Assembly: GCA_016710525.1 (NCBI GenBank)
Contig: JADJVQ010000019.1
Span: 1 to 64,000 of the forward strand
DNA length: 64,000 nucleotides
Direction: 5' to 3'
Origin: Burkholderiaceae bacterium
Lineage (GTDB): Bacteria; Pseudomonadota; Gammaproteobacteria; Burkholderiales; Burkholderiaceae_E
Shown piece by piece: positions 1 to 8,360 of this stretch (positions are counted from its first letter, which is position 1; each line of letters opens with the position of its first letter). The notes beneath the pieces were generated by a model. That model did not search any database, was not told where the DNA came from, and worked only from the letters and a program-made list of their open reading frames with translations. The translations under genes and the position numbers were made by a program.

Positions 1-56
1 AACGTTCGACATGAGCGGCAGGCCAGAGGCCTGTCTGCTCCATGGCAGGGTTAGGT
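1..56 (-). other. attC: attC recombination site ending an integron cassette (R' core cut by window edge)
   Basis: Read on the minus strand, the site opens with an R'' core ACCTAAC (56-50) and closes with GTT (3-1), the first three bases of an R' core GTTRRRY whose last bases lie outside the window. Between them is an imperfect hairpin. CAGGCC-TCT-GGCCTG forms the apical stem and CATGGAGC pairs with GCTCATG except for one unpaired G, the extrahelical base typical of attC bottom strands. The length of about 60 bp equals the short attC class. The site lies directly downstream of the toxin gene, as expected for a cassette end. Confidence 0.8.
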
Positions 57-71
57 CGGGGTGCAACCTCT

Positions 72-365
72 CTATGAGCGCCCACGCCAGTATCCCGGCC
101 GACGGCTTTGATGAGCGAGCGCCACTATGCGGACTTCACTCTCTGAGTCCGCGTAGATAATGCTGTATGGAAATCTTCGCAGCGGCAGCCGCCGGAGACC
201 GCCGGTCCATCGCGAACCAAGCCTCGGATGCGAACTCAGGAGATCAACTGTTCGCTCGAACTCGGCAATAAAGCTCTCGCCCATCGACGTGCCAGCCTTC
301 GTCGCGTAGAACGAGGCCCCGTCCACGAGTTCGGCTTGCGCTAACCGATGAAGAATAATTCTCAA
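72..365 (-). CDS. ParE/RelE-superfamily toxin of a cassette-borne toxin-antitoxin pair
   Basis: A 97-residue protein of the size and pattern of RelE/ParE plasmid-stabilisation toxins. It has an N-terminal helix region (AQAELVDGASFYATKAG), a central 'FIAEFERTVDLLSSHPRLG' stretch, then the 'RRLPLRRFPYSIIYADSESEVRIVALAHQ' region, in which RFPY..IY and the VRIVALAHQ strand are hallmarks of the family. ParE-type toxins poison gyrase and RelE-type toxins cleave ribosome-bound mRNA; I cannot decide which applies here. The start is TTG at 365, overlapping the antitoxin stop by 4 bp, which suggests translational coupling. Both genes sit inside an integron cassette, oriented away from the integrase, where TA pairs commonly stabilise arrays. 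Confidence 0.85.
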   Translation of the reverse strand: MRIILHRLAQAELVDGASFYATKAGTSMGESFIAEFERTVDLLSSHPRLGSRWTGGLRRLPLRRFPYSIIYADSESEVRIVALAHQSRRPGYWRGRS

Positions 366-586
366 CGAATGGCGGCCTTGGCACGCGCGATCGCACTTTC
401 TACCGACACTCCGGCATCTGTTCCGGCTTCCAACTCGGCCAGACGCCTAAGTGATTCCGCCGACCACTCCTGTTCAACGCTCGGGTTTGAAGACAAGCTC
501 GCAAGCAGTCGATCGGCCAGCTGCACCCTATCTTCTGGCGACAAGAGCAGCGCCTGATATTCGAGATCCGCGAAGGTACTTGGCAT
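362..586 (-). CDS. Antitoxin, putative addiction-module component family
   Basis: A 74-residue acidic protein, 'MPSTFADLEYQALLLSPEDR' onward, matching the family of small antitoxins that precede RelE/ParE toxins. These have the pattern LSPEDRVQLADRLLASL, an acidic middle, and a C-terminal helix ending in ARAKAAIR. It would bind and neutralise the toxin encoded by the next gene. The ATG at 586 is preferred because a GGAG lies six bases upstream. An in-frame ATG at 601 would add five residues but has no obvious ribosome site. The minus-strand hexamer TAGAAT (621-616) is a possible cassette-borne -10 box. The gene is the first of the cassette, immediately after the attI-side core site. Confidence 0.85.
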   Translation of the reverse strand: MPSTFADLEYQALLLSPEDRVQLADRLLASLSSNPSVEQEWSAESLRRLAELEAGTDAGVSVESAIARAKAAIR

Positions 587-772
587 CGTGCACTCCATCA
601 TCTCTACGGGGGTTGATTCTACGCTGATGCGTCCATTGGTGACCTAACGCAATTTGTACAGCGTTGAGAATCATTCTCGCTGCTGCATAATTTCGATCAA
701 GAAGTCCATCGTCTGGGTGGACCCCACACCAGCCTTGAGTCCTCGGTCATCCGTCTAATTGCTTATGTTCTT
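587..772. other. attI: attI/first-cassette junction and integrase leader
   Basis: On the minus strand the core GTTAGGT (648-642) fits the consensus G^TTRRRY at which cassettes are inserted. Together with the attC core at the window edge it delimits one cassette of about 645 bp. From 649 to 772 should lie attI and the intI promoter. No canonical LexA box (CTG-N10-CAG) is visible here. The exact attI limits cannot be set from sequence alone. Confidence 0.65.
665..679. promoter_or_regulatory. Fur-box-like inverted repeat between attI and intI
   Basis: TGAGAATCATTCTCG contains the perfect palindrome GAGAAT-C-ATTCTC (666-678). It has the 7-1-7 geometry of a Fur box (TGATAATNATTATCA) with three of the 15 positions different. 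It lies about 95 bp upstream of the integrase start. Function is inferred only from shape. Confidence 0.35.
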
Positions 773-1819
773 GTGCAGCCTAAGACTGGCCGGATGGCGA
801 TTCCTTCCAACCATACCGCAGGCCCAGCAGATCCGCAGGGCAGTTCTGATCCCGAGCCTCCAAAAAGCCCACGTCTGCTCGACCAGATTCGCGCCCGACT
901 GCGTGTGCTGCACTACAGCTACCGCACCGAGCAAATCTATTGCCATTGGGCAAAGCGCTTCATCAGACACTCGGGCCTACGCCACCCCAGAGAGATGGGG
1001 GCACCCGAGGTCGAGGCGTTCCTAACCTATCTAGCCACTGAGCGGCGGGTTTCCGCGTCCACTCAAAATCAGGCCAAGGCGGCCCTGTTGTTCCTCTACA
1101 AACAGGTACTGGGAATTGAACTTCCCTGGCTCGACGAAATTACTCAGGCGCAGCAGCGGCGGCGGCTGCCGGTCGTCTTAACTGCGCGTGAGACCCGTCT
1201 GCTGCTCGACCACATGACAGGCACGAAACATCTGGTGGCATCGCTGCTCTATGGCAGTGGGTTGCGCCTGATGGAAGGTTTGCGTCTTCGCGTGAAAGAC
1301 CTCGAATTCGAGCGTCGCGAATTGATCGTCAGGGCCGGCAAAGGAAACAAGGACCGTGTCACCGTGCTTCCCGAGAACCTGATCCAGCCGCTGATTGACC
1401 ACTTGGCAAAGGTTCGCGCAATGCACGAACGCGACTTGGCCGATGGCTTTGGCGATGTGGAACTTCCCTATGCGCTCGACCTCAAGTATCCGAGGGCTGC
1501 GTCGTCATGGGCCTGGCAGTATGTCTTTCCGTCAGCCAGCAAGTCGGTGGACCCAAGAACGGGCGTGATCCGGCGTCATCACCTTTTCCCGGACACCCTA
1601 CAGCGCGCGGTGCGTCAGGCGGCGAGGCAGGCGGGCATCGACAAGCCCTGCAGCCCCCATACCCTTCGCCATTCGTTCGCCACTCACCTGCTGCAATCTG
1701 GCTACGACATCCGCACGGTGCAGGAGCTGCTCGGCCATTCGGATGTGTCGACCACGATGATCTACACCCACGTGCTGAACAAAGGTGGACGGGGCGTGCG
1801 CAGCCCGCTTGACGGCTGA
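773..1819 (+). CDS. intI: Integron integrase (tyrosine recombinase, IntI family)
   Basis: A 348-residue tyrosine recombinase that would insert and excise cassettes at attI and attC. The catalytic residues are visible: Arg165 in GSGLRLMEG, His296 and Arg299 in HTLRHSFATHLL, and Tyr331 in TTMIYTHVL. The segment around 'ALDLKYPRAASSWAWQYVFP' is the extra helix region that separates IntI proteins from other tyrosine recombinases and is needed for binding folded attC. The SAM-like N-terminal core-binding domain covers roughly residues 30-115. The start is GTG at 773; ATG at 794 is an alternative and neither has a strong ribosome site. The gene is divergent from the cassette, the usual integron layout. 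Confidence 0.93.
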   Translation: MQPKTGRMAIPSNHTAGPADPQGSSDPEPPKSPRLLDQIRARLRVLHYSYRTEQIYCHWAKRFIRHSGLRHPREMGAPEVEAFLTYLATERRVSASTQNQAKAALLFLYKQVLGIELPWLDEITQAQQRRRLPVVLTARETRLLLDHMTGTKHLVASLLYGSGLRLMEGLRLRVKDLEFERRELIVRAGKGNKDRVTVLPENLIQPLIDHLAKVRAMHERDLADGFGDVELPYALDLKYPRAASSWAWQYVFPSASKSVDPRTGVIRRHHLFPDTLQRAVRQAARQAGIDKPCSPHTLRHSFATHLLQSGYDIRTVQELLGHSDVSTTMIYTHVLNKGGRGVRSPLDG

Positions 1820-1835
1820 CTGCGAATCCGCCTCG

Positions 1836-2474
1836 TCAGACTGGAAACCGCCGCTTGAGGTCCGCCACCTGTTCCGGCGTCAAACACCGGCATGCCCGCC
1901 CATGCAAGCTCAGATGCAGCCGTGCCGTCGCCTCCAGCTCTTCCACCGCATCACTGGCCGCCGCCAGGCTCGTGCCCGCCACCACCGGCCCATGATTGGC
2001 CAGCAGCATCGCATGATGCTTTCCCGCCTTCGCCCGCACCGCATCCGCCAGCGACAGATCGCCCGGCGCGAAGTACGGCACCAGGGGCAGGGTGCCCACG
2101 CGCATCACGTAGTAGGCGGTCAGCGGCGGCATCACATCGTCCGGATCGGCATCGGCCAGGACCGACACCGCGGTGGCGTAGTGCGAATGCAGGTGGACCA
2201 CCGCGTTTGCGCCTGGCCGCTGCTCGTACACCGCCAGGTGCAGGAAGCTCTCCTTGGTTGGCGCGTCGCCGCCCAGAAGACGGCCGCCGGCATCCAGGCG
2301 CGAGAGCCGCGCCGGGTCGAGGTCACCCAGGCTGGCGCCGGTGGGTGTCATCAGGTAGCCGTCGGCCGTGCGTACGCTCAGGTTGCCGGTCGAGCCGTGG
2401 GTCAGGCCACGCGTATAGAGCGACGCGGCGGAGCGGCACAGGGATTCGCGGGCTTGCGTCAATGAGTCGGTCAT
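1836..2474 (-). CDS. otnC: 3-oxo-tetronate 4-phosphate decarboxylase (class II aldolase family)
   Basis: A 212-residue class II aldolase/adducin-family protein. The zinc ligands appear in VVHLHSHYA (HxH) and near LLANHGPVV, and GSTGNLSVR is the phosphate-binding loop, with KESFLHLAVY carrying the conserved Glu. OtnC decarboxylates 3-oxo-tetronate 4-phosphate to dihydroxyacetone phosphate, the last step of L-threonate or D-erythronate use. The assignment is strengthened by ltnD and otnK genes in the same window, although they are about 15 kb away. The ATG at 2474 (MTDSL) is preferred over an upstream in-frame codon at 2510. The gene converges on intI with a 16-bp gap. Another class II aldolase activity cannot be excluded. 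Confidence 0.8.
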   Translation of the reverse strand: MTDSLTQARESLCRSAASLYTRGLTHGSTGNLSVRTADGYLMTPTGASLGDLDPARLSRLDAGGRLLGGDAPTKESFLHLAVYEQRPGANAVVHLHSHYATAVSVLADADPDDVMPPLTAYYVMRVGTLPLVPYFAPGDLSLADAVRAKAGKHHAMLLANHGPVVAGTSLAAASDAVEELEATARLHLSLHGRACRCLTPEQVADLKRRFPV

Positions 2475-2620
2475 GAAGGTGCGCCAGTGGGGAAATGGGG
2501 CAATCAGCAACGGTCAGCGGGCCATTGTCGCGCAGGCGCAACCGGCCGGCATGCCGATCGCAGGATGCGGCGGGCGGCCGTGCTAGAAAGACCGCTCCCG
2601 TCCCCCGATCCCTTGCCATC

Positions 2621-3790
2621 ATGAACCGACTGATACCGTCATTCGTGCGCACCGGCGTACGCACCGGCGTGCTCATGGGCGTGCGTTTCACTGCCTTGGT
2701 CCCTGTCGTCGCGTTTGTGGTGGCAGCCAGCGGCTTGCTCAGTGCCTGCGGCGGTGGCGGAGGCGCGGGCGGCGCCGGCGGCACCGCCGACGCGCTCGCG
2801 CCGGCGAGTTCCGCCGTCGCCCAGATCGATGCCCGGGTCACTCAGGCGTTCGCGTCGGCCAGCATCGCCGGCATGTCGGTGCGCATCATGGATCGCAACG
2901 ACCAGGTCGTTTACAACAAGCGCCTGGGCACGTTCACCGAAGACCAGCGCATCGCGGTGGCATCCGCCTCCAAGCTGGTGTCGGCGATGGTGATCTTTCG
3001 GCTGATCGAGCAGAACCAGTTGTCCCTGGAGTCGACCACCGGCCAGATGCTGGGCTGGACCGGACCCAAGGCAGACATCACGGTGCGCCACCTGCTGTCG
3101 TTCACATCCGGGCTGGAACCCGAGGCGGCCTGCACCGCCAATCCGGCGCTCACGCTTCAGGAGTGCGCCGCCACGCTGGCCGATCGTGCCGCGCTGGCCT
3201 TGCCGGCGACCCGCTTCGACTATGGCGGCGCGCACATGCAGGTGCTGGGCGCGATGGCCGAGAAGGCGACGGGCAAGAGCTGGAATGCGATTTTTCAGGA
3301 GCAGCTGGCCGCGCCGATGCAGCTGTCGACACTGGCGCGCTACTCCACCTTTCCGCGGGCCGAATCGGGCTCGACCAATCCGCTGGTGGCCGGTGGCCTG
3401 AAGCTGTCCACGGCCGAGTACGTGAACCTGCTGCGGCTGGCGTTTCACAAGGGCACCACTGGCGGCCGCTCGCTGATTTCGGCGGCGCGATTCGATCAGC
3501 AGGGTGTCGAGCCCTATCCGGCGGTCACGGTCGGCAAGTCGCCGATGGCCGATGCCGGCTTGCCGTTTCGCTATGGCCTGGGCGCCTGGCTGGAATGCGC
3601 AACGCCCGCTGCCGGCTGCTCGGCAATTTCATCGCCCGGGGCCTTCGGGTTCACGCCCTGGCTGGATCGCAACGTGGGCTACTACGCGGTGATCGCGATG
3701 GAGGCGGGCGACACCGACTCGGGCGTGTCGCGCTTCAGCGTGCGCCTGGCGCAAGACCTGAAGCCTCTGATCGCGCAGGCGCTGCGTTAG
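2621..3790 (+). CDS. Serine hydrolase lipoprotein, beta-lactamase/DD-peptidase fold
   Basis: A 389-residue protein of the beta-lactamase-related (class C/EstB-like) family. The N-terminus has a basic stretch, a hydrophobic helix and the lipobox LLSAC followed by a Gly-rich linker, so it should be an outer-membrane or periplasmic lipoprotein. The SxxK nucleophile motif is ASASKLVSAM and the second motif is FDYGGAHMQV, where the usual YxN reads YGG. The substrate is unknown; relatives include esterases and D-aminopeptidases. The N-terminal coding region contains an imprecise repeat (TGVRTGVLMGV). It is divergent from otnC and tail-to-tail with the Bug receptor gene. The start at 2621 was chosen because the signal sequence begins there. 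Confidence 0.8.
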   Translation: MNRLIPSFVRTGVRTGVLMGVRFTALVPVVAFVVAASGLLSACGGGGGAGGAGGTADALAPASSAVAQIDARVTQAFASASIAGMSVRIMDRNDQVVYNKRLGTFTEDQRIAVASASKLVSAMVIFRLIEQNQLSLESTTGQMLGWTGPKADITVRHLLSFTSGLEPEAACTANPALTLQECAATLADRAALALPATRFDYGGAHMQVLGAMAEKATGKSWNAIFQEQLAAPMQLSTLARYSTFPRAESGSTNPLVAGGLKLSTAEYVNLLRLAFHKGTTGGRSLISAARFDQQGVEPYPAVTVGKSPMADAGLPFRYGLGAWLECATPAAGCSAISSPGAFGFTPWLDRNVGYYAVIAMEAGDTDSGVSRFSVRLAQDLKPLIAQALR

Positions 3791-3829
3791 CGGCCGCGGG
3801 GAAAGTCAGCAGGAGGCGCGGGCCCCGGG

Positions 3830-4786
3830 TCACTCCATCTTGGCGCCCGAATAGGCGATGACCTTGCGCCACTTTTCGGCTTCCGAACGGATCAGGGCCG
3901 CCATCTCGGCCGGCGTGCTGCCTTTGGGTATGACGCCGCTCTTGGTCAGCTGATCCTTGAGCTCCGGCGATTCGAGCACCGCATTGACCTCACGGTTCAG
4001 GCGATCGATGATGGCCTGCGGGGTCCCGGCGCGAACCGAAAGATAGTTGACGGGCGAGCCTTCGAAGCCCTTGAGCACGTCGGCAATCGCCGGGATGTCG
4101 GGCAGTTGCGGGGAACGCTGAAGTGACGAGACCCCCAGTGCCCGCACGCTTCCCGCGTCGATATGCGGCTTGTAGACCACGATGCTGTCGATCGCCATCT
4201 GGACCTGCCCGGCGAGCAGGTCGGCGGTGGCGGGTCCGGTGCCCCGATAGGGGATGTGCACCATGTACACCCCGGCGGACTGCTTGAACAGCTCGCCCGC
4301 CAGATGGCTGGATGCGCCAATGCCCGCGCTCGCGAAATTGATCTTCGCCGGGTTTTTTCGGGCGTAGTCGATCAGCTCTTTCAGGCTCCTGGCGGGCACG
4401 TCCTTGTGGACGACGAGCACACTGGGCAGGATGGCCAGCTGCGAGACCGGGGTCAGATCATTGACCGGATCGTAGGGCAGCCGCGCCATCAGGTACGGGT
4501 TGGTCATCTGCGGCCCAGGCGTCGTATACAACAGGGTGTATCCGTCGGCCGGGGCCTTGGCCACGAAGTTCGCGCCCAGGGTGGCGCCCCCTCCGGGCTT
4601 GTTGTCCACGATGATGGTCTGCTTCAGCCGTTTGCCCAGGGGGCCGGCAATGGCACGTGCCACGATGTCGGCCCCGCCGCCCGGCGCGAACGGCACCACC
4701 AGGCGCAAGGGGCGATTCGGGTAGTCCTGCGCGTGGAGTGCGAGCGGTACGAGCGCCAACAGCAGGGCCAGGCCGGTTCTCAGCAT
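3830..4786 (-). CDS. Tripartite tricarboxylate transporter (Bug family) periplasmic substrate-binding protein
   Basis: A 318-residue Bug/TctC-type receptor. It has a cleavable signal peptide (LALLLALVPLALHAQ), the classic start YPNRPLRLVVPFAPGGGAD, DGYTLLYTTPG, and the PYRGTGPATADLLAGQ segment. The protein binds a small carboxylate in the periplasm. No TctA/TctB membrane genes lie nearby, so it may serve a distant TTT transporter or act in sensing, as is common where Bug genes are amplified. It lies 28 bp downstream of the acyl-CoA dehydrogenase gene on the same strand, so its ligand may be that enzyme's precursor acid. The start is ATG 4786. Confidence 0.92.
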   Translation of the reverse strand: MLRTGLALLLALVPLALHAQDYPNRPLRLVVPFAPGGGADIVARAIAGPLGKRLKQTIIVDNKPGGGATLGANFVAKAPADGYTLLYTTPGPQMTNPYLMARLPYDPVNDLTPVSQLAILPSVLVVHKDVPARSLKELIDYARKNPAKINFASAGIGASSHLAGELFKQSAGVYMVHIPYRGTGPATADLLAGQVQMAIDSIVVYKPHIDAGSVRALGVSSLQRSPQLPDIPAIADVLKGFEGSPVNYLSVRAGTPQAIIDRLNREVNAVLESPELKDQLTKSGVIPKGSTPAEMAALIRSEAEKWRKVIAYSGAKME

Positions 4787-4814
4787 GTGAGGTCTCTCAG
4801 TCGTGATGTCGTGT

Positions 4815-7106
4815 TCAGGCCGGCAGGCCCAGGACCTGCCGGGCCAGGATGTTGCGCTGGATCTCGTTGGAGCCGCCGTAGATGGTCGTGATGGTGGCGT
4901 TGAACAGCGGCGCGAGGGGATCGAGTCCGCCATCGGGCAGCGGGATCTCGGTTCGGTCGCCACCGTGCTCGGCAGCGACTTCGACGAGCTTGGCCGCGAT
5001 CCGGGTATAGGTTTCGGTGGCCCAGATCTTGAGCAGGGACACCGAAGGCGGCAGGGCCTCCCCGCGCTTGACCATGTCGGCGTAGCCCGCGTAGAGGGCT
5101 TGCAGATCGGCAAGGTCGAGCTGCAGGACGGCGAACTCGGCTGCAAAGGAACGGTCGTCGAACAGCGACTCCGACAGGGCGAGCTGGCGCAGCAGGCCGA
5201 GGGCGTGGTTGCAGGTCTTGGGGCTGCCGACGAACAGGCGTTCGAAGCCCAGCAATGCCTTGGCAATGCTCCAGCCTGCGTTCAGCTGGCCCACCAGGTT
5301 TTGATGTGGCACCTTGACCTGGTCGAAGAACACCTCGCAGAACTCTTCGTCGCCCGCGATGTTGCGGATCGGGCGCACGGTGATGCCCGGTGTCTGCAGG
5401 TCGACCAGCAGAAAGCTGATGCCCAGCTGCTTCTTGGCCTGCTTGTCGGTGCGCACCAGCAGGAAGATGTGGGTCGCGTCCTGCGCCAGGGTGGTCCAGA
5501 TCTTCTGGCCGTTGACGATGAAGTGGTCGCCGTCGCGAACGGCTTCGGTGCGCAGCGAGGCGAGATCGGAGCCGGCATTGGGCTCGGAGTAACCCTGGGC
5601 CCAGACGTGTTCGCCCGAGAGGATTTTCGGCAGCCACTGGCGCTGCTGCTCCGGCGTGCCGTGCTTGATCAGCACCGGGCCAAGATTGATGATGCCCTGG
5701 TCGGGCAGACGGGCGGCGCCGAACTCCTCGAACTCTTCGATGAAGGCCAGGATCTTGTCTGGCGGCAGGGCCATGCCACCGTGTTCCTTTGGCCAGGCCG
5801 GCGCGATCAGGCCCTGTCGGGAGAGCGCGAAATACCACTCCTTGATCTCGTGCCAGTGCAGGCGCCGGGGCGCGTTGCGGTGCTGCGCCGGGTAGTTCGC
5901 GTCCAGGAAGGCGCGGGTGGCGCGACGGAATTCGTCCTCCGGCAGTTGTGCCCAATCGGTGCCCAGCGGGGGGATGTCATCGGTGTGCGCGGGCCGTTCG
6001 TGCGCGGGTTCCGAGGTCTGCAGCGCCAGGTGCCTGAGCCGGTGCCCGGCGGCATTGCCCAGCCAGGTCTCCAGATGCAGTGCCCGCTTCCAGTACAGGC
6101 CGATCTGGAATTCATCGGTGAAGCCGATTGCGCCATGAAACTGCACGGCCAGCCGGGTCAGGCGGATGGCGGTGTCGGCCGCGCGGGCCTTGGCCCGGCT
6201 GGCCAGCGCAGCCCGTTCGCCCGGATGCGTTTCGAGTCGATCGAGGACGTCGCGCAGGCAGGCCGCGCTCAATTCGACCGCCAGCAGTGCGTCGACCATC
6301 CGATGTTGCAGCGCCTGGTTGGCACCGATCGGCTTGTCGAACTGGATCCGGGTCTTCAGGTAGTCGAGCGTGAGTTCGTAGACGTGGCGTGCGATGCCCA
6401 GCAACTCGGCCGCCTGGACGATCCGGGTCAGGTCATTGGCCTGGTTCAATGCGGCGGCGGCGGCGGGTCCGGTGCAGATCGCCTGTGCCGCGGCGCAATC
6501 AAACTGCAGCCGGGCCATCATGCTGCCATCGACGCGTGGTGTGCTGGTCACCCGCACCTGCGGCCCGGCCGGTACCCAATGCAGACTGGGTCCTTCGGCG
6601 AGCACCAGCCAGCCATCCGCGCCGGCGCCTGGCGCCACCCATTGCCGGGAGCCGGAGAGCGTGGTGGTCGCGCCGCTCTGATCGACCGCCAGTCCCTCGC
6701 CCGTCGCGTTCATCTCGCCCGCGCGGGATTGCCAGGCCACGCCGGCCAGGATCCGCCCGGACGAAATGTCCGACAGCAGCCGGTCGCGCAGGGGGCCGGG
6801 CGGCAGGGCCAGGAGCAAGGCCACCGGCTGTACGCCGGCCGCGACAAAAGGTTCGGGCAAGGGGCGCCGGCCGATCTCTTCGACCACGGCCGTCAGTTCG
6901 CGCAGGCCCAGGCCCAGTCCGCCTTGCGACTCGGGAATCAGGATCGAGGTCCACCCCGCGTTGGCGATGGCCTCCCAGACACGGCGATCGAAACCAGGCT
7001 GGGTCAGGCGCAGTGAACGCAGCCGCGCGGGCTGGGCCTGATCGGCCAGAAATTGTTTCGCACTGTCGCGAAAGGCTTCGTCGATCGAAGCGTCAGCGGT
7101 ATTCAT
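4815..7106 (-). CDS. Acyl-CoA dehydrogenase, two fused ACAD domains
   Basis: A 763-residue protein made of two acyl-CoA dehydrogenase units in tandem. Residues about 1-365 form a divergent N-terminal unit (SQGGLGLGLRELTAVVEEIG, QFHGAIGFTDEFQIG). Residues about 375-763 form a more canonical unit with HGGMALPPDK, GYSEPNAGSDLASL, GQKIWTTLA and the C-terminal IYGGSNEIQRNIL. Single ACADs have about 380 residues. The fusion mimics the heteromeric FadE pairs known from steroid degradation, where two subunits share FAD sites. It would oxidise an unusual acyl-CoA. It is co-directional with the Bug receptor gene and divergent from a LysR gene that probably controls both. Confidence 0.9.
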   Translation of the reverse strand: MNTADASIDEAFRDSAKQFLADQAQPARLRSLRLTQPGFDRRVWEAIANAGWTSILIPESQGGLGLGLRELTAVVEEIGRRPLPEPFVAAGVQPVALLLALPPGPLRDRLLSDISSGRILAGVAWQSRAGEMNATGEGLAVDQSGATTTLSGSRQWVAPGAGADGWLVLAEGPSLHWVPAGPQVRVTSTPRVDGSMMARLQFDCAAAQAICTGPAAAAALNQANDLTRIVQAAELLGIARHVYELTLDYLKTRIQFDKPIGANQALQHRMVDALLAVELSAACLRDVLDRLETHPGERAALASRAKARAADTAIRLTRLAVQFHGAIGFTDEFQIGLYWKRALHLETWLGNAAGHRLRHLALQTSEPAHERPAHTDDIPPLGTDWAQLPEDEFRRATRAFLDANYPAQHRNAPRRLHWHEIKEWYFALSRQGLIAPAWPKEHGGMALPPDKILAFIEEFEEFGAARLPDQGIINLGPVLIKHGTPEQQRQWLPKILSGEHVWAQGYSEPNAGSDLASLRTEAVRDGDHFIVNGQKIWTTLAQDATHIFLLVRTDKQAKKQLGISFLLVDLQTPGITVRPIRNIAGDEEFCEVFFDQVKVPHQNLVGQLNAGWSIAKALLGFERLFVGSPKTCNHALGLLRQLALSESLFDDRSFAAEFAVLQLDLADLQALYAGYADMVKRGEALPPSVSLLKIWATETYTRIAAKLVEVAAEHGGDRTEIPLPDGGLDPLAPLFNATITTIYGGSNEIQRNILARQVLGLPA

Positions 7107-7289
7107 GGTCTGGCCCCCTCATGGCAACACTCTAAGGTGCCCGGTCCCGTCCTCGTAGTCCGCTGGTTCACAAATCAGGTATGCGTCGTCCGCCATGCGC
7201 CGATCGGCCCTGCGGCCAGTCAGGGCCGGTGTCTTCCGGCGGCCATGAAGCGAGCATGGCGGGGGGCGTGCGGGTCGCGCGATGAGACA

Positions 7290-8285
7290 ATGAACGACTG
7301 GGGAAACGGAATCCGGACTTCGATGCACGGCAAGGCAACCGATTTTTCGCTCGATCTGGCGGCGGACCTGCAACGGTGGCGAACGTTTCTGGCCGTGGCG
7401 GAGCTGGGCAGCCTGACGCGGGCGGCCATCTACCTGGACAGCAACCAGTCCTTGTTGAGCCGGCAGATCAATGCGCTCGAGCGTGATTGCGGGGCCCGCC
7501 TGTTTGTCCGCACGGGTCGAGGCGTGGCCTTGTCCGAGGTGGGCGAACGCATCCTGGTCCGGGTCAAGTCCCTGCTCGTCGATGCCGAGCTGCTGGAGAG
7601 CGAGATCCGCGGCACGGCGCGAGAGCCGGCCGGGCGGGTGACCTTGGGACTGCTGCCCTCGATTGGCGGAACGCTGGTCCGCCGGTTGTTCTCGGCCATG
7701 CGCACCCGGCTTCCCCAGGTCCAGCTCAAGGTGCTGGAGGGCTCCAGGGGCGAGGTCGAGGAATGGCTGGCCGATGGCCGGATCGACATTGCCATCCTGT
7801 ACCGTTATGCGAGCTCGCTGCCCAGCCATGAAGTGGCCCTGGCCACCGTGGACAGCTACCTGATCGGCTGTCCGGGCGACCGGATGACGCAGGGCGCCGA
7901 GGTGCCATTCGCCAAGCTCGACAAGCTGCCCTTCATCCTGCCCAGTGCACCCAACGGACTGCGCACCTCGCTCGATGTGCTGGCCCGTCACCATGGCCTT
8001 CAGCTCGAGCCGGTCATCGAGGCCGATTCGCTGCCCCTGCAAAAGGCCCTGGTGGCCCAGGAGCGGCTGTATACGGTCCTTCCTCTGCATGCGGTCTGGG
8101 GCGAGCGGGCAGACCGGCAGCTGCAGGCCTCGAGAATCATCGATCCGACGCTGCAAAGAACGGTCTCGATGGCCGTGGCCAAGTCCAAGGGACCCGCGCG
8201 GGCCGTCGCGGCGCTGGCCGAGCTGACCCAGGAGATCGTCGCCGACATGGCCAGGCACGGCATGTGGAAATCGGGGGCGGAATAG
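7290..8285 (+). CDS. LysR-family transcriptional regulator
   Basis: A 331-residue LysR-type regulator. The winged helix-turn-helix is at about residues 28-85 (LAVAELGSLTRAAIYLDSNQ, then SLLSRQINALERDCGARLF). The effector domain follows from about residue 105 (GRVTLGLLPSIGGTLVRRL). The start is ATG 7290; a second in-frame ATG at 7323 is possible and neither has a good ribosome site. The gene is divergent from the ACAD/Bug operon across a 183-bp spacer and, by LysR convention, is the likely regulator of that operon. The ligand is unknown. Confidence 0.9.
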   Translation: MNDWGNGIRTSMHGKATDFSLDLAADLQRWRTFLAVAELGSLTRAAIYLDSNQSLLSRQINALERDCGARLFVRTGRGVALSEVGERILVRVKSLLVDAELLESEIRGTAREPAGRVTLGLLPSIGGTLVRRLFSAMRTRLPQVQLKVLEGSRGEVEEWLADGRIDIAILYRYASSLPSHEVALATVDSYLIGCPGDRMTQGAEVPFAKLDKLPFILPSAPNGLRTSLDVLARHHGLQLEPVIEADSLPLQKALVAQERLYTVLPLHAVWGERADRQLQASRIIDPTLQRTVSMAVAKSKGPARAVAALAELTQEIVADMARHGMWKSGAE

Positions 8286-8360
8286 CAGGCTTGACGCTTT
8301 GCGCATGACGCGCCCGTCTGATCGCCCCTACCATGATCCCATCGCCTCGATGGAGCACTC

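Noticed and set aside
600..772. Possible LexA (SOS) box upstream of intI
   Set aside because: No CTG-N10-CAG or close variant could be found on either strand in the integrase leader.
773..1819. Phage or ICE integrase
   Set aside because: The IntI-specific segment, the attC and cassette on the divergent side, and the absence of phage or conjugation genes favour an integron.
4803..7016. Long plus-strand open frame of over 700 codons opposite the acyl-CoA dehydrogenase
   Set aside because: It is antisense to a well-supported enzyme, has no recognisable domain, and its composition is that of the complement of a GC-rich gene.
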